The notes under the pieces are model-generated. The model was not told where the DNA came from and ran no database searches. It saw only the letters and a list, made by a program, of their open reading frames with translations. Of a DNA stretch of 64,000 nt, positions 55,863 through 64,000 are shown piece after piece (the first letter of the stretch is position 1; every line of letters starts with the position of its first letter). The translations under genes were made by a program, and so were the position numbers. This DNA is from Burkholderiaceae bacterium. Its GTDB lineage: Bacteria; Pseudomonadota; Gammaproteobacteria; Burkholderiales; Burkholderiaceae_D. The stretch lies in assembly GCA_018261755.1 (NCBI GenBank), contig JAGTRJ010000007.1, forward strand, positions 1 through 64,000, in the 5' to 3' direction.

Positions 55863-56330
55863 TTAATGCGACCAGAAACCAAACATGGCGCTGATCGGAT
55901 GGGCTTCGTCATACGCATGGTACGAGAGCTGCACCCGCTTCAGCGCTTCCGGGTCGGCGGCGCAGATAGCCAGCATCGCCTCGGCCTCGCTGTAGGTCAG
56001 CATCCTTCCCTGCTGCTTCACCTTGTTGCAATACGCGACCACAGCCGGAATGCCGGAACAGATCAGCGCATCCGGGGTTTCCGGCCCGCAGGTGTCAACC
56101 CGCCGCGCCCGCTTCATCAGGCGCACGAAACTGAACAGGCAAAACAGCACGATGCCAGCCGGCACCAGCCAGATGGCCGGTTCCAGTCGATCATGCATCA
56201 GCCCGAAAAACAAAAACGAACCGATGCAGACAGCAAAAGAGGCAAACAGCCTGGCGCTGTTATTCCTGCGCCAGGATTCCAGTTGCGCCTGCGTGGCCGG
56301 CGCGGCATAGATGTTGATGTTGTGCATCAT
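55863..56330 (-). CDS. Two-helix membrane protein of unknown function
   Basis: A 155-residue protein with two membrane helices (LFASFAVCIGSFLFFGLM and AIWLVPAGIVLFCLFSFVRL) and a soluble C-terminal part of about 80 residues (SEAEAMLAICAADPEALKRV). It starts with tandem ATG codons at 56330 and 56327. No family is recognised. It is convergent with amtB and divergent from gshA; the intergenic space to gshA is about 100 bases. Confidence 0.7.
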   Translation of the reverse strand: MMHNINIYAAPATQAQLESWRRNNSARLFASFAVCIGSFLFFGLMHDRLEPAIWLVPAGIVLFCLFSFVRLMKRARRVDTCGPETPDALICSGIPAVVAYCNKVKQQGRMLTYSEAEAMLAICAADPEALKRVQLSYHAYDEAHPISAMFGFWSH

Positions 56331-56434
56331 CAAAATGGCGGGCTGATTTGCTTGTCACTTTAACACGTTGCTCTTGATTAATACCGCGTTCGACCGCATC
56401 ATTGAAAAATCACACTCACAATAACAAGGATCAT

Positions 56435-57730
56435 ATGGTTCCCCATCTCGTTACGGCGCTCAACGGCCCGCTGCTCGACCTGGAAAAGAAAATCCTCGAC
56501 GCGACGCCTGCCATCGAGCGCTGGTTCCGGCTCGAATGGCAGGATCACACGCCGCCGTTCTACTGTTCGGTCGATCTGCGCAATGCCGGCTTCAAGCTGG
56601 CGCCGGTCGATACCAATCTGTTCCCCGGCGGTTTCAACAACCTCGCGCATGAAATGCTGCCGCTGACGGTGCAGGCGGCGATGGCGGCGATCGAAAAATA
56701 CTGCCCGGATGCAAAAAACCTGCTGCTGATTCCGGAGAGCCACACGCGCAACACGTTCTACCTGCAAAACATTGCGCGCCTGATCAAGATTTTCCGCCAG
56801 ACCGGCCTGAACGTGCGCCTCGGCTCGCTCTCGCCCGACATCAAGCAGCCGACCGCAGTCACGCTGCCGGACGGCTCGACCATCCTGCTGGAACCGCTGG
56901 TGCGCTCGAAAAATGGCCGCCGCCTCGGGCTGAAGGATTTCGACCCCTGCACCATCCTGCTGAACAACGACCTGAGCGCCGGCATTCCGGCGATTCTGGA
57001 AAACCTGCACGAACAGACGCTGCTGCCGCCGCTGCATGCCGGCTGGGCCGTGCGCCGCAAAAGCAACCATTTCGCAGCCTACGATGAAGTCGCGCGCCGC
57101 TTTGGCCGGCTGATCGGGGTTGATCAATGGATGCTGAATCCGTTCTTCGCCCGCTGCGGCGAGATCAATTTCGCCGAGCGCAGCGGCGAGGAATGCCTGG
57201 CAGCCCAGGTGAACGCGGTGCTGACCAAAATTCGCCGCAAGTACAAGGAATACAAGATCAACGAAACGCCGTTCGTGATCGTGAAAGCCGATGCCGGCAC
57301 CTACGGCATGGGCATCATGTCGGTCAAGGATGCGAGCGAAGTCAAGGATCTGAACCGCAAGCAGCGCAACAAGATGGCAGTGGTGAAAGATGGCTTGCAG
57401 GTGAATGACGTCATCATTCAGGAAGGCGTGCATTCGTTCGAGCGCATCAACGATGCCGTGGCCGAGCCGGTGGTGTACATGATGGATCGCTACGTCGTCG
57501 GCGGCTTCTACCGCGTGCATGCCGATCGCGACATCGACGAGAACCTGAACGCGCCAGGCGCGCATTTCGTGCCGCTGGCATTCGCGCAGCAGCACGCAAT
57601 TCCGGATTTCCGCGCCGCACCGGGCACGAATGCACCGAACCGCTTCTACATGTACGGCGTGGTGGCGCGCCTGGCCTTGCTGGCAGCGGCGATCGAACTC
57701 GAAAAAACCGATCCGAACCCGGAAACGTGA
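56435..57730 (+). CDS. gshA: Glutamate-cysteine ligase (proteobacterial TIGR02049 type)
   Basis: First step of glutathione synthesis, joining Glu and Cys with ATP. The 431-residue protein is not of the E. coli GshA fold but of the short type found in Acidithiobacillus and Burkholderiales. Recognisable blocks: FRLEWQDHTPPFYCSVDLRN near 25-45, VDTNLFPGGFNNL, FVIVKADAGTYGMGIMSVKD near 280-300 and MDRYVVGGFYRVH. ATG 56435 has AAGGA seven bases upstream; the frame extends to a TTG at 56402. It overlaps gshB by one base (TGATG). Confidence 0.93.
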   Translation: MVPHLVTALNGPLLDLEKKILDATPAIERWFRLEWQDHTPPFYCSVDLRNAGFKLAPVDTNLFPGGFNNLAHEMLPLTVQAAMAAIEKYCPDAKNLLLIPESHTRNTFYLQNIARLIKIFRQTGLNVRLGSLSPDIKQPTAVTLPDGSTILLEPLVRSKNGRRLGLKDFDPCTILLNNDLSAGIPAILENLHEQTLLPPLHAGWAVRRKSNHFAAYDEVARRFGRLIGVDQWMLNPFFARCGEINFAERSGEECLAAQVNAVLTKIRRKYKEYKINETPFVIVKADAGTYGMGIMSVKDASEVKDLNRKQRNKMAVVKDGLQVNDVIIQEGVHSFERINDAVAEPVVYMMDRYVVGGFYRVHADRDIDENLNAPGAHFVPLAFAQQHAIPDFRAAPGTNAPNRFYMYGVVARLALLAAAIELEKTDPNPET

Positions 57731-58677
57731 TGAAACTCGCGTTCCTCGCCGATCCGCTGTCCAGCTTCAAGGTCTGGAAAGATTCGACCTTCGCCATGAT
57801 GGCCGAGGCCGCCAGACGCGGCCATGAAATCCACGCGTTCGAACAACAGCACATGGCGATGGAGAACGGCGCCATCGTCGCCAATGTGTCGAAAATCGCG
57901 CTCACCGGCAGCGAGCATCCGGACGAAGGCTGGTACGTTGCCGACGCGCCGGTAGCACAGCCGCTAACTGCGTTCGACGCCATCATCAAGCGCAAGGATC
58001 CGCCGTTCGACATGGAATACGTGTATTCGACCTACCTGCTCGAATTGGCCGAGCTGCAGGGCGCACGCGTATTCAACCGGCCAGCGGCGATCCGCAACCA
58101 CAATGAAAAGCTGGCGATTGCGCAATTCCCGCAGTTCACCGCGCCGACAATGGTCGCGTCAGACGAAGCACGGCTGCGCGCCTTTCATGCCGAACAGCGC
58201 GACGTGATCCTCAAGCCGCTCGACGGCATGGGCGGCAGCGGCGTGTTCCGCGTGCGCGAAGATGGCATCAATCTGGGCGCGCTCATCGAAACGCTGACCG
58301 CCAACGGCACCCGCACCATCATGGCGCAACGCTACATCCCCGAGATCGCGCTCGGGGACAAACGCATCCTGCTGATCGGCGGCGAAGTGGTGCCGTACGC
58401 GCTGGCGCGCATCCCGCAAGCGGGCGAAGTACGCGGCAATCTGGCAGCCGGCGGCACCGGCGTGGCGCAACCGCTGTCGGCGCGCGACCGCGAAATCGCC
58501 GAAACGCTGGCGCCGATCCTGTTCCAGCGCGGACTGCTGCTGGTCGGACTGGACGTGATCGGCGACCACCTGACCGAAATCAACGTCACCAGCCCGACCT
58601 GTTTCCGCGAAATCACGCAGCAGACCGGATTCGACGTCGCCGCGATGTTCATCGATGCGCTCGAACGCGCCGTTTGA
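57730..58677 (+). CDS. gshB: Glutathione synthetase
   Basis: Adds glycine to gamma-glutamylcysteine with ATP. The 315-residue ATP-grasp protein has MKLAFLADPLSSFKVWKDST at the start, the ATP-binding LKPLDGMGGSGVFRV near 160-175, IMAQRYIPEIALGDKRILLI, and the metal ligand region ITEINVTSPTCFREI near 285. Length matches E. coli GshB (316). Coupled to gshA by TGATG. All key residues are seen. Confidence 0.97.
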   Translation: MKLAFLADPLSSFKVWKDSTFAMMAEAARRGHEIHAFEQQHMAMENGAIVANVSKIALTGSEHPDEGWYVADAPVAQPLTAFDAIIKRKDPPFDMEYVYSTYLLELAELQGARVFNRPAAIRNHNEKLAIAQFPQFTAPTMVASDEARLRAFHAEQRDVILKPLDGMGGSGVFRVREDGINLGALIETLTANGTRTIMAQRYIPEIALGDKRILLIGGEVVPYALARIPQAGEVRGNLAAGGTGVAQPLSARDREIAETLAPILFQRGLLLVGLDVIGDHLTEINVTSPTCFREITQQTGFDVAAMFIDALERAV

Positions 58678-58702
58678 ACGCCAAGCCATTACAATAGAAA
58701 CC

Positions 58703-59092
58703 ATGATTGGCATACTCTTAATCATGCATGCGCCGCTCGGGCAGGCTTTCATGGCCACCGCCACGCACATGTTTTCCGGCAAACTCGAACGGGTCGAGGT
58801 GATCGACGTGATCGCCGATCAGGAACCGTACGAAGTGCACAAACAGGCACGGCAGGCAATCGAGCGGCTTGATGACGGCTCCGGCGTGCTGGTATTGACC
58901 GACGTGCTCGGCGGCACGCCTTCGAACTGCTGCCACACGCTGTTCACCGACAGCCATGTCGAGGTCATCGCCGGCGGCAGCCTGCCGATGCTGTTGCGCG
59001 CGCTGACCTACCGCGACAGCGATCTGGAAACCGTGGTCGAAAAGGCGCTGACCGGCGGCAAGAGCGGCGCGGTCCGGGTCGATCATTGCTGA
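58703..59092 (+). CDS. PTS mannose-type EIIA component
   Basis: A 129-residue EIIA of the mannose family, which accepts phosphate from HPr on His9 (ILLIMHAPLG). The rest of the fold is typical: VLVLTDVLGGTPSNCCHTL and VIAGGSLPMLLRAL. There is no EIIBC permease in the window; in many beta- and alphaproteobacteria a lone EIIA-HPr-EI set works as a regulatory phosphorelay. ATG 58703. It precedes ptsH by 39 bases. Confidence 0.93.
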   Translation: MIGILLIMHAPLGQAFMATATHMFSGKLERVEVIDVIADQEPYEVHKQARQAIERLDDGSGVLVLTDVLGGTPSNCCHTLFTDSHVEVIAGGSLPMLLRALTYRDSDLETVVEKALTGGKSGAVRVDHC

Positions 59093-59131
59093 CCAACCAC
59101 TGACATACGAATCACGCACACACTGACAAGC

Positions 59132-59401
59132 ATGGCAAAAATCGACATCGAAATCATCAACAAGCTCGGTCTGCATGCGCGCGCATCAGCCAAGCTGACG
59201 CAGCTGGCGGCAAGATTCAAGAGCGAAGTCTGGATGAGCCGCAACAAGCAGCGCATCAACGCCAAATCGATCATGGGCGTGATGATGCTGGCCGCCGGCA
59301 AGGGCGCCATCGTCACTATCGAGGCGACGGGCGAGGATGAAAACGAATGCATCGCCGCACTGCAAGGTTTGATCAATGACAAATTTGGGGAAGATGAGTA
59401 A
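59132..59401 (+). CDS. ptsH: Phosphocarrier protein HPr
   Basis: An 89-residue HPr. The phospho-His is H15 in LGLHARAS and the regulatory Ser is S46 in NAKSIMGVMMLA, so HPr kinase control is possible if HprK exists elsewhere. ATG 59132. It sits between the EIIA and EI genes and completes the phosphorelay. Confidence 0.96.
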   Translation: MAKIDIEIINKLGLHARASAKLTQLAARFKSEVWMSRNKQRINAKSIMGVMMLAAGKGAIVTIEATGEDENECIAALQGLINDKFGEDE

Positions 59402-59490
59402 TTCAGCTGCTGCCAAAACGGGTAAGATAGCCAGTTAAGGTTCTTCGCTTCAGACGCTACAACACCAATTCAGCCCCCTTCGATCCAGAC

Positions 59491-61242
59491 ATGGCTTATT
59501 CATTCACACTGCACGGCATCCCGGTATCACGCGGCATTGCCATCGGCCGCGCGCACATGATCGCGCCGGCGGCGATGGATGTGCAGCACTACCTGATCGA
59601 ACAGGAACAGGTGGAAGCCGAGGTGCAGCGGCTGGAGAATGCAATCACCACCGCACACAAGGAACTGGAAAACCTGTGGGCCGACTTGCCGAAGGATTCG
59701 CCGGTCGAGCTTGGCGCCTTCATCGACGTGCATGCGATGATCCTGTCCGATCCGCTGATTTCGGAAGCGCCACTCGACATCATCCGCAAGCGGCGCTACA
59801 ACGCCGAATGGGCGCTGGTGACGCAACTGGAAGAGCTGACCGAACATTTCGACGGTATCGACGACGCCTACCTGCGCGAGCGCAAGGCCGACATCCAGCA
59901 GATTGGCGAACGCGTGCTGAAAGTGCTGACCGGCACCGCCAGGACGCTGCTGCCGACAAGCGCCGAGCATGACCGCGCGCACATGATCGTAGTCGCGCAC
60001 GACATTTCGCCGGCCGACATGATCCAGTTCCGCGAACACACGTTCAGCGGCTTCCTGACCGACCTCGGCGGGCAGAACTCGCATGCGGCGATTGTCGCCC
60101 GCAGTCTCGACATTCCGGCGGTGGTCGGCATGTCGCACGCTTCCGATCTGATCGAGCAGGACGACTGGGTGGTGATCGATGGCGATGCCGGCGTGGTGAT
60201 CGTCGATCCGTCGCCGCTGGTGCTCGATTATTACCGCAACCGCCAGAACACGCTGCTGAAAGCGCGCAAGAAACTCAGCAAACTGAAAAAAGCGGCGGCT
60301 ATCACGAAGGATGGCACGCCGATCACGCTTCTGGCCAACATCGAGTTTCCGGAAGACTGTCCGGCTGCGCTTGATGTCGGCGCGCAAGGCGTCGGGCTGT
60401 TCCGTTCCGAATTCCTGTTCATGAGCCGCCCGCCCGGCACGCCCAAGCTGCCGGGCGAGGAAGAACAGTTTGAAGCGTACCGGAAGGCAGTGGTAGCGAT
60501 GCGCGGCCGGCCGGTGACGATTCGCACGCTCGACATCGGCGGCGACAAGCAGATCGAAGCCATTGACCAAAACACGCTGAACCCGGCGCTTGGCCTGCGC
60601 GCGATCCGCTACTGCCTGACCGAGCCCAAACTGTTCCTGGCGCAATTGCGCGCGATACTGCGCGCCTCGGCCTTCGGCAAGGTGAAACTGCTGGTGCCGA
60701 TGATCGCGCACGCATTCGAAATCGATCAGACGCTGGCGATGATCGAACAGGCGAAAACCCAACTGCGCAACACCGGCCACAAATTCGATGCCGACATCGA
60801 AGTCGGCGCGATGATTGAAATTCCGGCAGCGGTGCTGGCCCTGCCGATGTTCATCAGCCGGCTCGATTTCCTGTCGATCGGCACCAACGACCTGATCCAG
60901 TACGCGCTGGCGATCGACCGCGGTGACCACGAAGTCGCGCACCTGTACAACCCGCTGCATCCGGCCATCCTGCAAATGCTATCGATGACCATCCGCGCCG
61001 GTGCGAAATCCGGCATCCCTGTTTCGATGTGCGGCGAAGTAGCCGGCGACGCCAAACTGACGCGACTGCTGCTCGGCATGGGCTTGCGCGAATTCTCGAT
61101 GCACCCGTCGCAACTGCTGGCGGTGAAGCAGGAAATCCTGAATTGCGACCTGCAGCAAATCGCTTCCCGCTCGAAGCGCATCATCAACCTGTATGAACCC
61201 TCGGCCATCGAGCACGAGATGGAACAGTTGCGGGCGATGTGA
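59491..61242 (+). CDS. ptsI: PTS enzyme I (phosphoenolpyruvate-protein phosphotransferase)
   Basis: Transfers phosphate from phosphoenolpyruvate to HPr. The 583-residue protein has the N-terminal HPr-binding domain, active-site H198 in LGGQNSHAAIVARS, and the C-terminal PEP-binding barrel with GLFRSEFLFM, VTIRTLDIGGDKQ and IPVSMCGEVAGDAK. ATG 59491 lies 89 bases after ptsH. Length is typical, and no lesion is seen. Confidence 0.97.
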   Translation: MAYSFTLHGIPVSRGIAIGRAHMIAPAAMDVQHYLIEQEQVEAEVQRLENAITTAHKELENLWADLPKDSPVELGAFIDVHAMILSDPLISEAPLDIIRKRRYNAEWALVTQLEELTEHFDGIDDAYLRERKADIQQIGERVLKVLTGTARTLLPTSAEHDRAHMIVVAHDISPADMIQFREHTFSGFLTDLGGQNSHAAIVARSLDIPAVVGMSHASDLIEQDDWVVIDGDAGVVIVDPSPLVLDYYRNRQNTLLKARKKLSKLKKAAAITKDGTPITLLANIEFPEDCPAALDVGAQGVGLFRSEFLFMSRPPGTPKLPGEEEQFEAYRKAVVAMRGRPVTIRTLDIGGDKQIEAIDQNTLNPALGLRAIRYCLTEPKLFLAQLRAILRASAFGKVKLLVPMIAHAFEIDQTLAMIEQAKTQLRNTGHKFDADIEVGAMIEIPAAVLALPMFISRLDFLSIGTNDLIQYALAIDRGDHEVAHLYNPLHPAILQMLSMTIRAGAKSGIPVSMCGEVAGDAKLTRLLLGMGLREFSMHPSQLLAVKQEILNCDLQQIASRSKRIINLYEPSAIEHEMEQLRAM

Positions 61243-61347
61243 TTTCGGGCATGAAGCATGCGTAAGCACTACTGCGCGCGAGCACCAAAATACCAAAAAC
61301 CTTGCGCCAGCTGACAACGGAGTGAGAAAAAATACGGGCCATTCGGG

Positions 61348-62541
61348 TCACTGTTGTTTCAGCTTCCAGATGGTTGTGTCCCTATCACTCCCGGTCGCCA
61401 GATAACGGCTATCCCTCGACACCGCCAAACTGCTGATCGCTCCCGGAATGTGCTGCAATTGCTTGTTGTGCGTACCATCCCATATCCGGGCGCCCAAAGC
61501 AGTGCCGCGATCGTTCATGTCGCTTTCGATCAGGTATTTGCCGTCAGGCGTATAGCGCACATACAGCAAGCTCACCCGCCCCCAGATGTAGGCTGCCAGC
61601 AACCGGCCTGAGTGCGCATCGAATGTCATGATATTTTCCGGTCCGCCGGTATAAGCCAAGCCATCCCATCCGCGTCGGCCAATGGCTGTCAGGCGCGCCC
61701 CATCAGGGCTCCAGGCAAGATGGCCAAATGCAAAATCAACCGTATTGGGAATCGTTCTGGTTGCCATGCGCTTTTCCATGTCAACGATGATGCTCTGATG
61801 TTTTATTCCACCGCCGTATGCGTATCCACCGATTGCAGCCCATTTGCCATCTGGACTGATGGCTAAAGCGTACGGACGGAAAGGTGACAACTGTAATGTC
61901 CAGATGGTTTCCCATGTCGTCGTATCGTACACATGCAAAATATCAGTGGAATATTTGGGATTGTGGTGCGCAATTCGCACCAGATGCTTTCCGTCCGGAG
62001 TGAAGTTGATCGCATTGCATCCTGAGCCAGGCATCGGATCTGTGATTTCGTGCAATACCTCCCAGGTATCCGTGCGCCATATGCGTATCACAACACGATT
62101 CGTAGCTAAGTCATGGCAAGTGGCAAGCATATGCCCATCCGGACTGAACTTGAGCAACTCTCTGACAAGGCCAATATTGCTACCTTGCAATCTGCCCAAG
62201 GTACGCACAACCCGAGCATTCTGCCAGTCCCATACTTTTACGCCGTCTTTGTGCGTCACGGTTGCGAGGTATTTGCCATCCGGACTGAAATCAAGACCCT
62301 TTACCCAATTCCTCCTTTCACCCGGAAGGGAGATGATTTTTGTGGCGACATCTTCCATGTTCCGTCCCTCCGAGCCGAAAAGATTGCCGAGCTGGTTGTA
62401 TTCGTCGTTGCACCATCCGATGGCCGGTATGCATGCCGTAAACAGCAACAGCATTGAGAGGAATACAGGCAGGCAAATTTCGGGAACCTGCCAGCGCCTG
62501 CAACGGAAATTTGTCGCTTTAACCGGTTGGAAGGTTTTCAT
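61348..62541 (-). CDS. Exported WD40-like beta-propeller protein
   Basis: A 397-residue protein from ATG 62541. It has a signal segment (VFLSMLLLFTAC, possibly a lipobox with F-T-A-C) followed by about seven WD40-like repeats, each with a FSPDGKYLAT- or WSPDGARLT-type strand and a ...IRIWRTDTWE- or VKVWDWQNA-type end. It forms a predicted beta-propeller, probably a protein-interaction scaffold in the periplasm or outer membrane. Neighbours give no clue: ptsI converges on it. The frame is open further upstream, but no start there has a better ribosome site. Confidence 0.8.
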   Translation of the reverse strand: MKTFQPVKATNFRCRRWQVPEICLPVFLSMLLLFTACIPAIGWCNDEYNQLGNLFGSEGRNMEDVATKIISLPGERRNWVKGLDFSPDGKYLATVTHKDGVKVWDWQNARVVRTLGRLQGSNIGLVRELLKFSPDGHMLATCHDLATNRVVIRIWRTDTWEVLHEITDPMPGSGCNAINFTPDGKHLVRIAHHNPKYSTDILHVYDTTTWETIWTLQLSPFRPYALAISPDGKWAAIGGYAYGGGIKHQSIIVDMEKRMATRTIPNTVDFAFGHLAWSPDGARLTAIGRRGWDGLAYTGGPENIMTFDAHSGRLLAAYIWGRVSLLYVRYTPDGKYLIESDMNDRGTALGARIWDGTHNKQLQHIPGAISSLAVSRDSRYLATGSDRDTTIWKLKQQ

Positions 62542-62779
62542 GGATTTAGACTCCAAAGTGGCCGTGTTTGCATCTCGGGCGAAGGAACAACAGCAAGTGG
62601 TTCCATCGTAAAGATGGGATAAGGTTTCCTGCCCGACAGTGTAACGAAGATGTTGCCTCCCAAACAACCTGTTGGCGTATGATAATCGCCATGAGTGCTG
62701 GCAAAAGAAATGATGGCTTTCGCACGGACCAGCCACTGGACCGATTTGACGACCCTGCCCGAGTTGGTTATGCTAGGCA

Positions 62780-62860
62780 CTCGCGCCGATTTGAACTGAA
62801 CAGCTTGCGGGCGCGTGGGGAGCAAGAACGCTTCCCTGACAAATGCGGCTAAAGCGAGCT
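62780..62860 (+). ncRNA. SAM-II riboswitch upstream of metX
   Basis: Shows the SAM-II pseudoknot elements in order: P1 arm CGCGCC (62782-62787), GATTTGA, CTTGCG, P1 return arm GGCGCG, then TGACAAATGCGGCTAAAG, the conserved block that binds S-adenosylmethionine. Compare the known motif with GAUUUAA and AUAAAUG-AGCUAAA. An extra hairpin (GGGGAGC...GCTTCCC, about 20 bases) is inserted between P1 and the conserved block. High SAM would shut metX expression, here probably through the terminator just downstream. Confidence 0.88.
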
Positions 62861-62864
62861 TTAC

Positions 62865-62897
62865 AGCCCGACATGCCCGCCGCATTCGGGCTTTTTG
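62865..62897 (+). terminator. Attenuator terminator between riboswitch and metX
   Basis: AGCCCGA pairs with TCGGGCT, with an inner ATGC/GCAT pair set and a CCGCC loop, followed by TTTT-GC-TTTTTT. It starts only a few bases after the SAM-II conserved block and ends about 20 bases before the metX ATG. This placement fits transcription attenuation controlled by SAM. Confidence 0.85.
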
Positions 62898-62916
62898 CTT
62901 TTTTGAACTGAACATC

Positions 62917-63878
62917 ATGGCTTCCATCGGTATTGTTTCCGCCCAGGCGATGCACTTCGCCGACCCGCTGCCGCTGCAAGGCGGCGCGAGCATTGCCGCC
63001 ATGCGCTGAATGCATCACACCACGTAGCCGGCGTGTATGCCGACGAGCCGAATAACGTCGGCTGGTGGGACAACATGGTCGGCCCCGGCAAATCGCTCGA
63101 TACCGACCGTTTCTTCGTCATCGGCATCAACAACCTCGGCTCCTGCTTCGGTTCGACCGGGCCAATGCACACCAACCCGGCCACCGGCAAGCCTTACGGC
63201 GCCGATTTCCCGGTGGTCACGGTCGAGGACTGGGTCAACGCGCAGGCGCGGCTGATCGAGGCGCTCGGCATCACGCAACTGGCGGCGGTGATGGGCGGTT
63301 CGCTTGGCGGCATGCAGGCGCTGGCATGGAGCACGCTGTACCCGGATTGGCTGCGGCACTGCATCGTCATTGCTTCGACCGACAAGCTCTCGACCCAGAA
63401 CATCGCGTTCAACGATGTCGCGCGGCAGGCGATCCTGACCGACCCGGATTTCCACGGCGGCGATTTTTATGCGCACGGCGTGGTGCCGAAGCGCGGCCTG
63501 CGGGTAGCGCGGATGATCGGCCACATCACTTACCTGTCGAACGACGCCGAATATTTCGATGCCAACACTTACCTGCTGATCACGAAGGCGCTTGATTATT
63601 TCGATCCGGCGGCCGCGCATGATGGCGACCTGACCCGCGCGCTGGCCGGCACGAAGGCCAAATTCCTGCTGGCATCGTTCACCACCGACTGGCGCTTTTC
63701 GCCCGAGTGCAGCCGCAACATCGTGCAGGCGCTGATCAAAAACCGGCGCGACGTCAGCTATGCCGAAATCGACGCGCCGCACGGGCACGATGCATTCCTG
63801 CTGGAAGACGAGCGCTACCACCGCCTGATAGCCGCCTATTACGACCGCATCTGGCAAGACCTCGGGAGGAAAGCATGA
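62917..63878 (+). pseudogene. metX: Homoserine O-acyltransferase MetX, two internal deletions
   Basis: MetX acylates homoserine in methionine synthesis. ATG 62917 begins [20 protein letters not shown], but after GGASIA the frame ends; the next frame resumes at [18 protein letters not shown] (63000), so about 20-30 residues including the usual YETYG-LN block are missing. A second, in-frame gap lies at about 63545, where YLSNDA joins [10 protein letters not shown] directly and the usual ~45 residues (MAEKFGR... region) are absent. The nucleophile Ser ([12 protein letters not shown]) and His ([10 protein letters not shown]) are kept. The coding sequence as given cannot make a normal enzyme. Confidence 0.85.
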
Positions 63879-64000
63879 CACCCTTGATGTCGGCTGCGGC
63901 GACGGCGCGATGCTGGCCCATCTGCAGGCGGCCAAGCACTGCACCGGCTACGGCATTGAAATCGAGGACGACCGGGTGCTGGCCAGCACGAAAAACGGCA
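63875..64000 (+). pseudogene. metW: MetW methyltransferase-like protein, 5' deletion, truncated by window
   Basis: MetW follows metX in proteobacteria and is needed for MetX activity. An ATG at 63875 overlaps the metX stop (ATGA), as expected, but two codons on the sequence jumps into [20 protein letters not shown] in another frame, the SAM-binding motif that normally sits near residue 25-30. About 25-30 N-terminal codons appear deleted. The rest (YGIEIEDDRVLASTKNG) is a good match up to the window end. Confidence 0.8.

Noticed and set aside
59527-60975. A 482-codon open frame on the minus strand
   Set aside because: Antisense to ptsI, whose active-site motifs are clear; the opposite frame is rich in His, Gln and Arg as expected of a shadow.

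Overview
The window is chromosomal DNA of a Gram-negative betaproteobacterium, most likely a Burkholderiales member close to Oxalobacteraceae. Grounds are the bcsEFQABZC/bcsG cellulose genes, the gshA-gshB-mannose-type EIIA-HPr-EI cluster, a SAM-II riboswitch ahead of metX-metW, glnK-amtB behind a TorF-type porin, and GC-rich codon use. Genus cannot be fixed from this sequence alone.

Layout. 1-5015 (minus): a sensory block with a chemoreceptor (cut by the window edge and frameshifted), CheW, a NarL/LuxR response regulator and its overlapping CHASE-PAS hybrid sensor kinase. 5436-17911 (plus): a tightly packed cellulose operon bcsE-F-Q-A-B-Z-C, with bcsG (phosphoethanolamine transferase) convergent at 18170-19759. 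19975-21728: a 5'-nucleotidase and a frameshifted methyltransferase containing a 16-base G tract. Two direct copies of an unnamed ~120-bp intergenic repeat flank bcsG and the nucleotidase.

22490-49878: a 27,389-bp Tn7-like transposon inserted in comM (yifB). It is bounded by a 5-bp duplication CCGCC and inverted TGTAAT termini. Removing the element and one duplication restores a 507-residue ComM in frame. tnsA-tnsB-tnsC-tniQ read inward from the left end; a TnsE-like gene reads inward from the right end. The cargo is anti-invader: a WYL regulator plus four-gene Wadjet (jetABCD) operon with an unusually long SMC-like JetC; an exported PLD nuclease and a GIY-YIG protein; a Hachiman-type hamA-hamB pair; and a restriction endonuclease, Zn-ribbon DNA methyltransferase and RloC/PrrC-like ATPase in one apparent operon. 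The island is visibly more AT-rich than its flanks.

49879-64000: the 5' part of comM, a lipoprotein, a diguanylate cyclase, ubiK, a sigma-54-type promoter driving a porin-glnK-amtB operon with a strong terminator, gshA-gshB, PTS genes (EIIA-Man, HPr, EI), a WD40-like exported protein, and a SAM-II riboswitch plus terminator ahead of metX-metW. metX has two apparent internal deletions and metW one, so these genes are broken as given.

The region joins biofilm control by c-di-GMP (BcsE, BcsA PilZ, diguanylate cyclase), nitrogen control (GlnK/AmtB), thiol and methionine synthesis, and a multi-system defence transposon that has interrupted a competence-related helicase gene. Several genes carry single-base or short-deletion lesions (mcp, methyltransferase, metX, metW), so the assembly should be checked against reads before calling them true pseudogenes.
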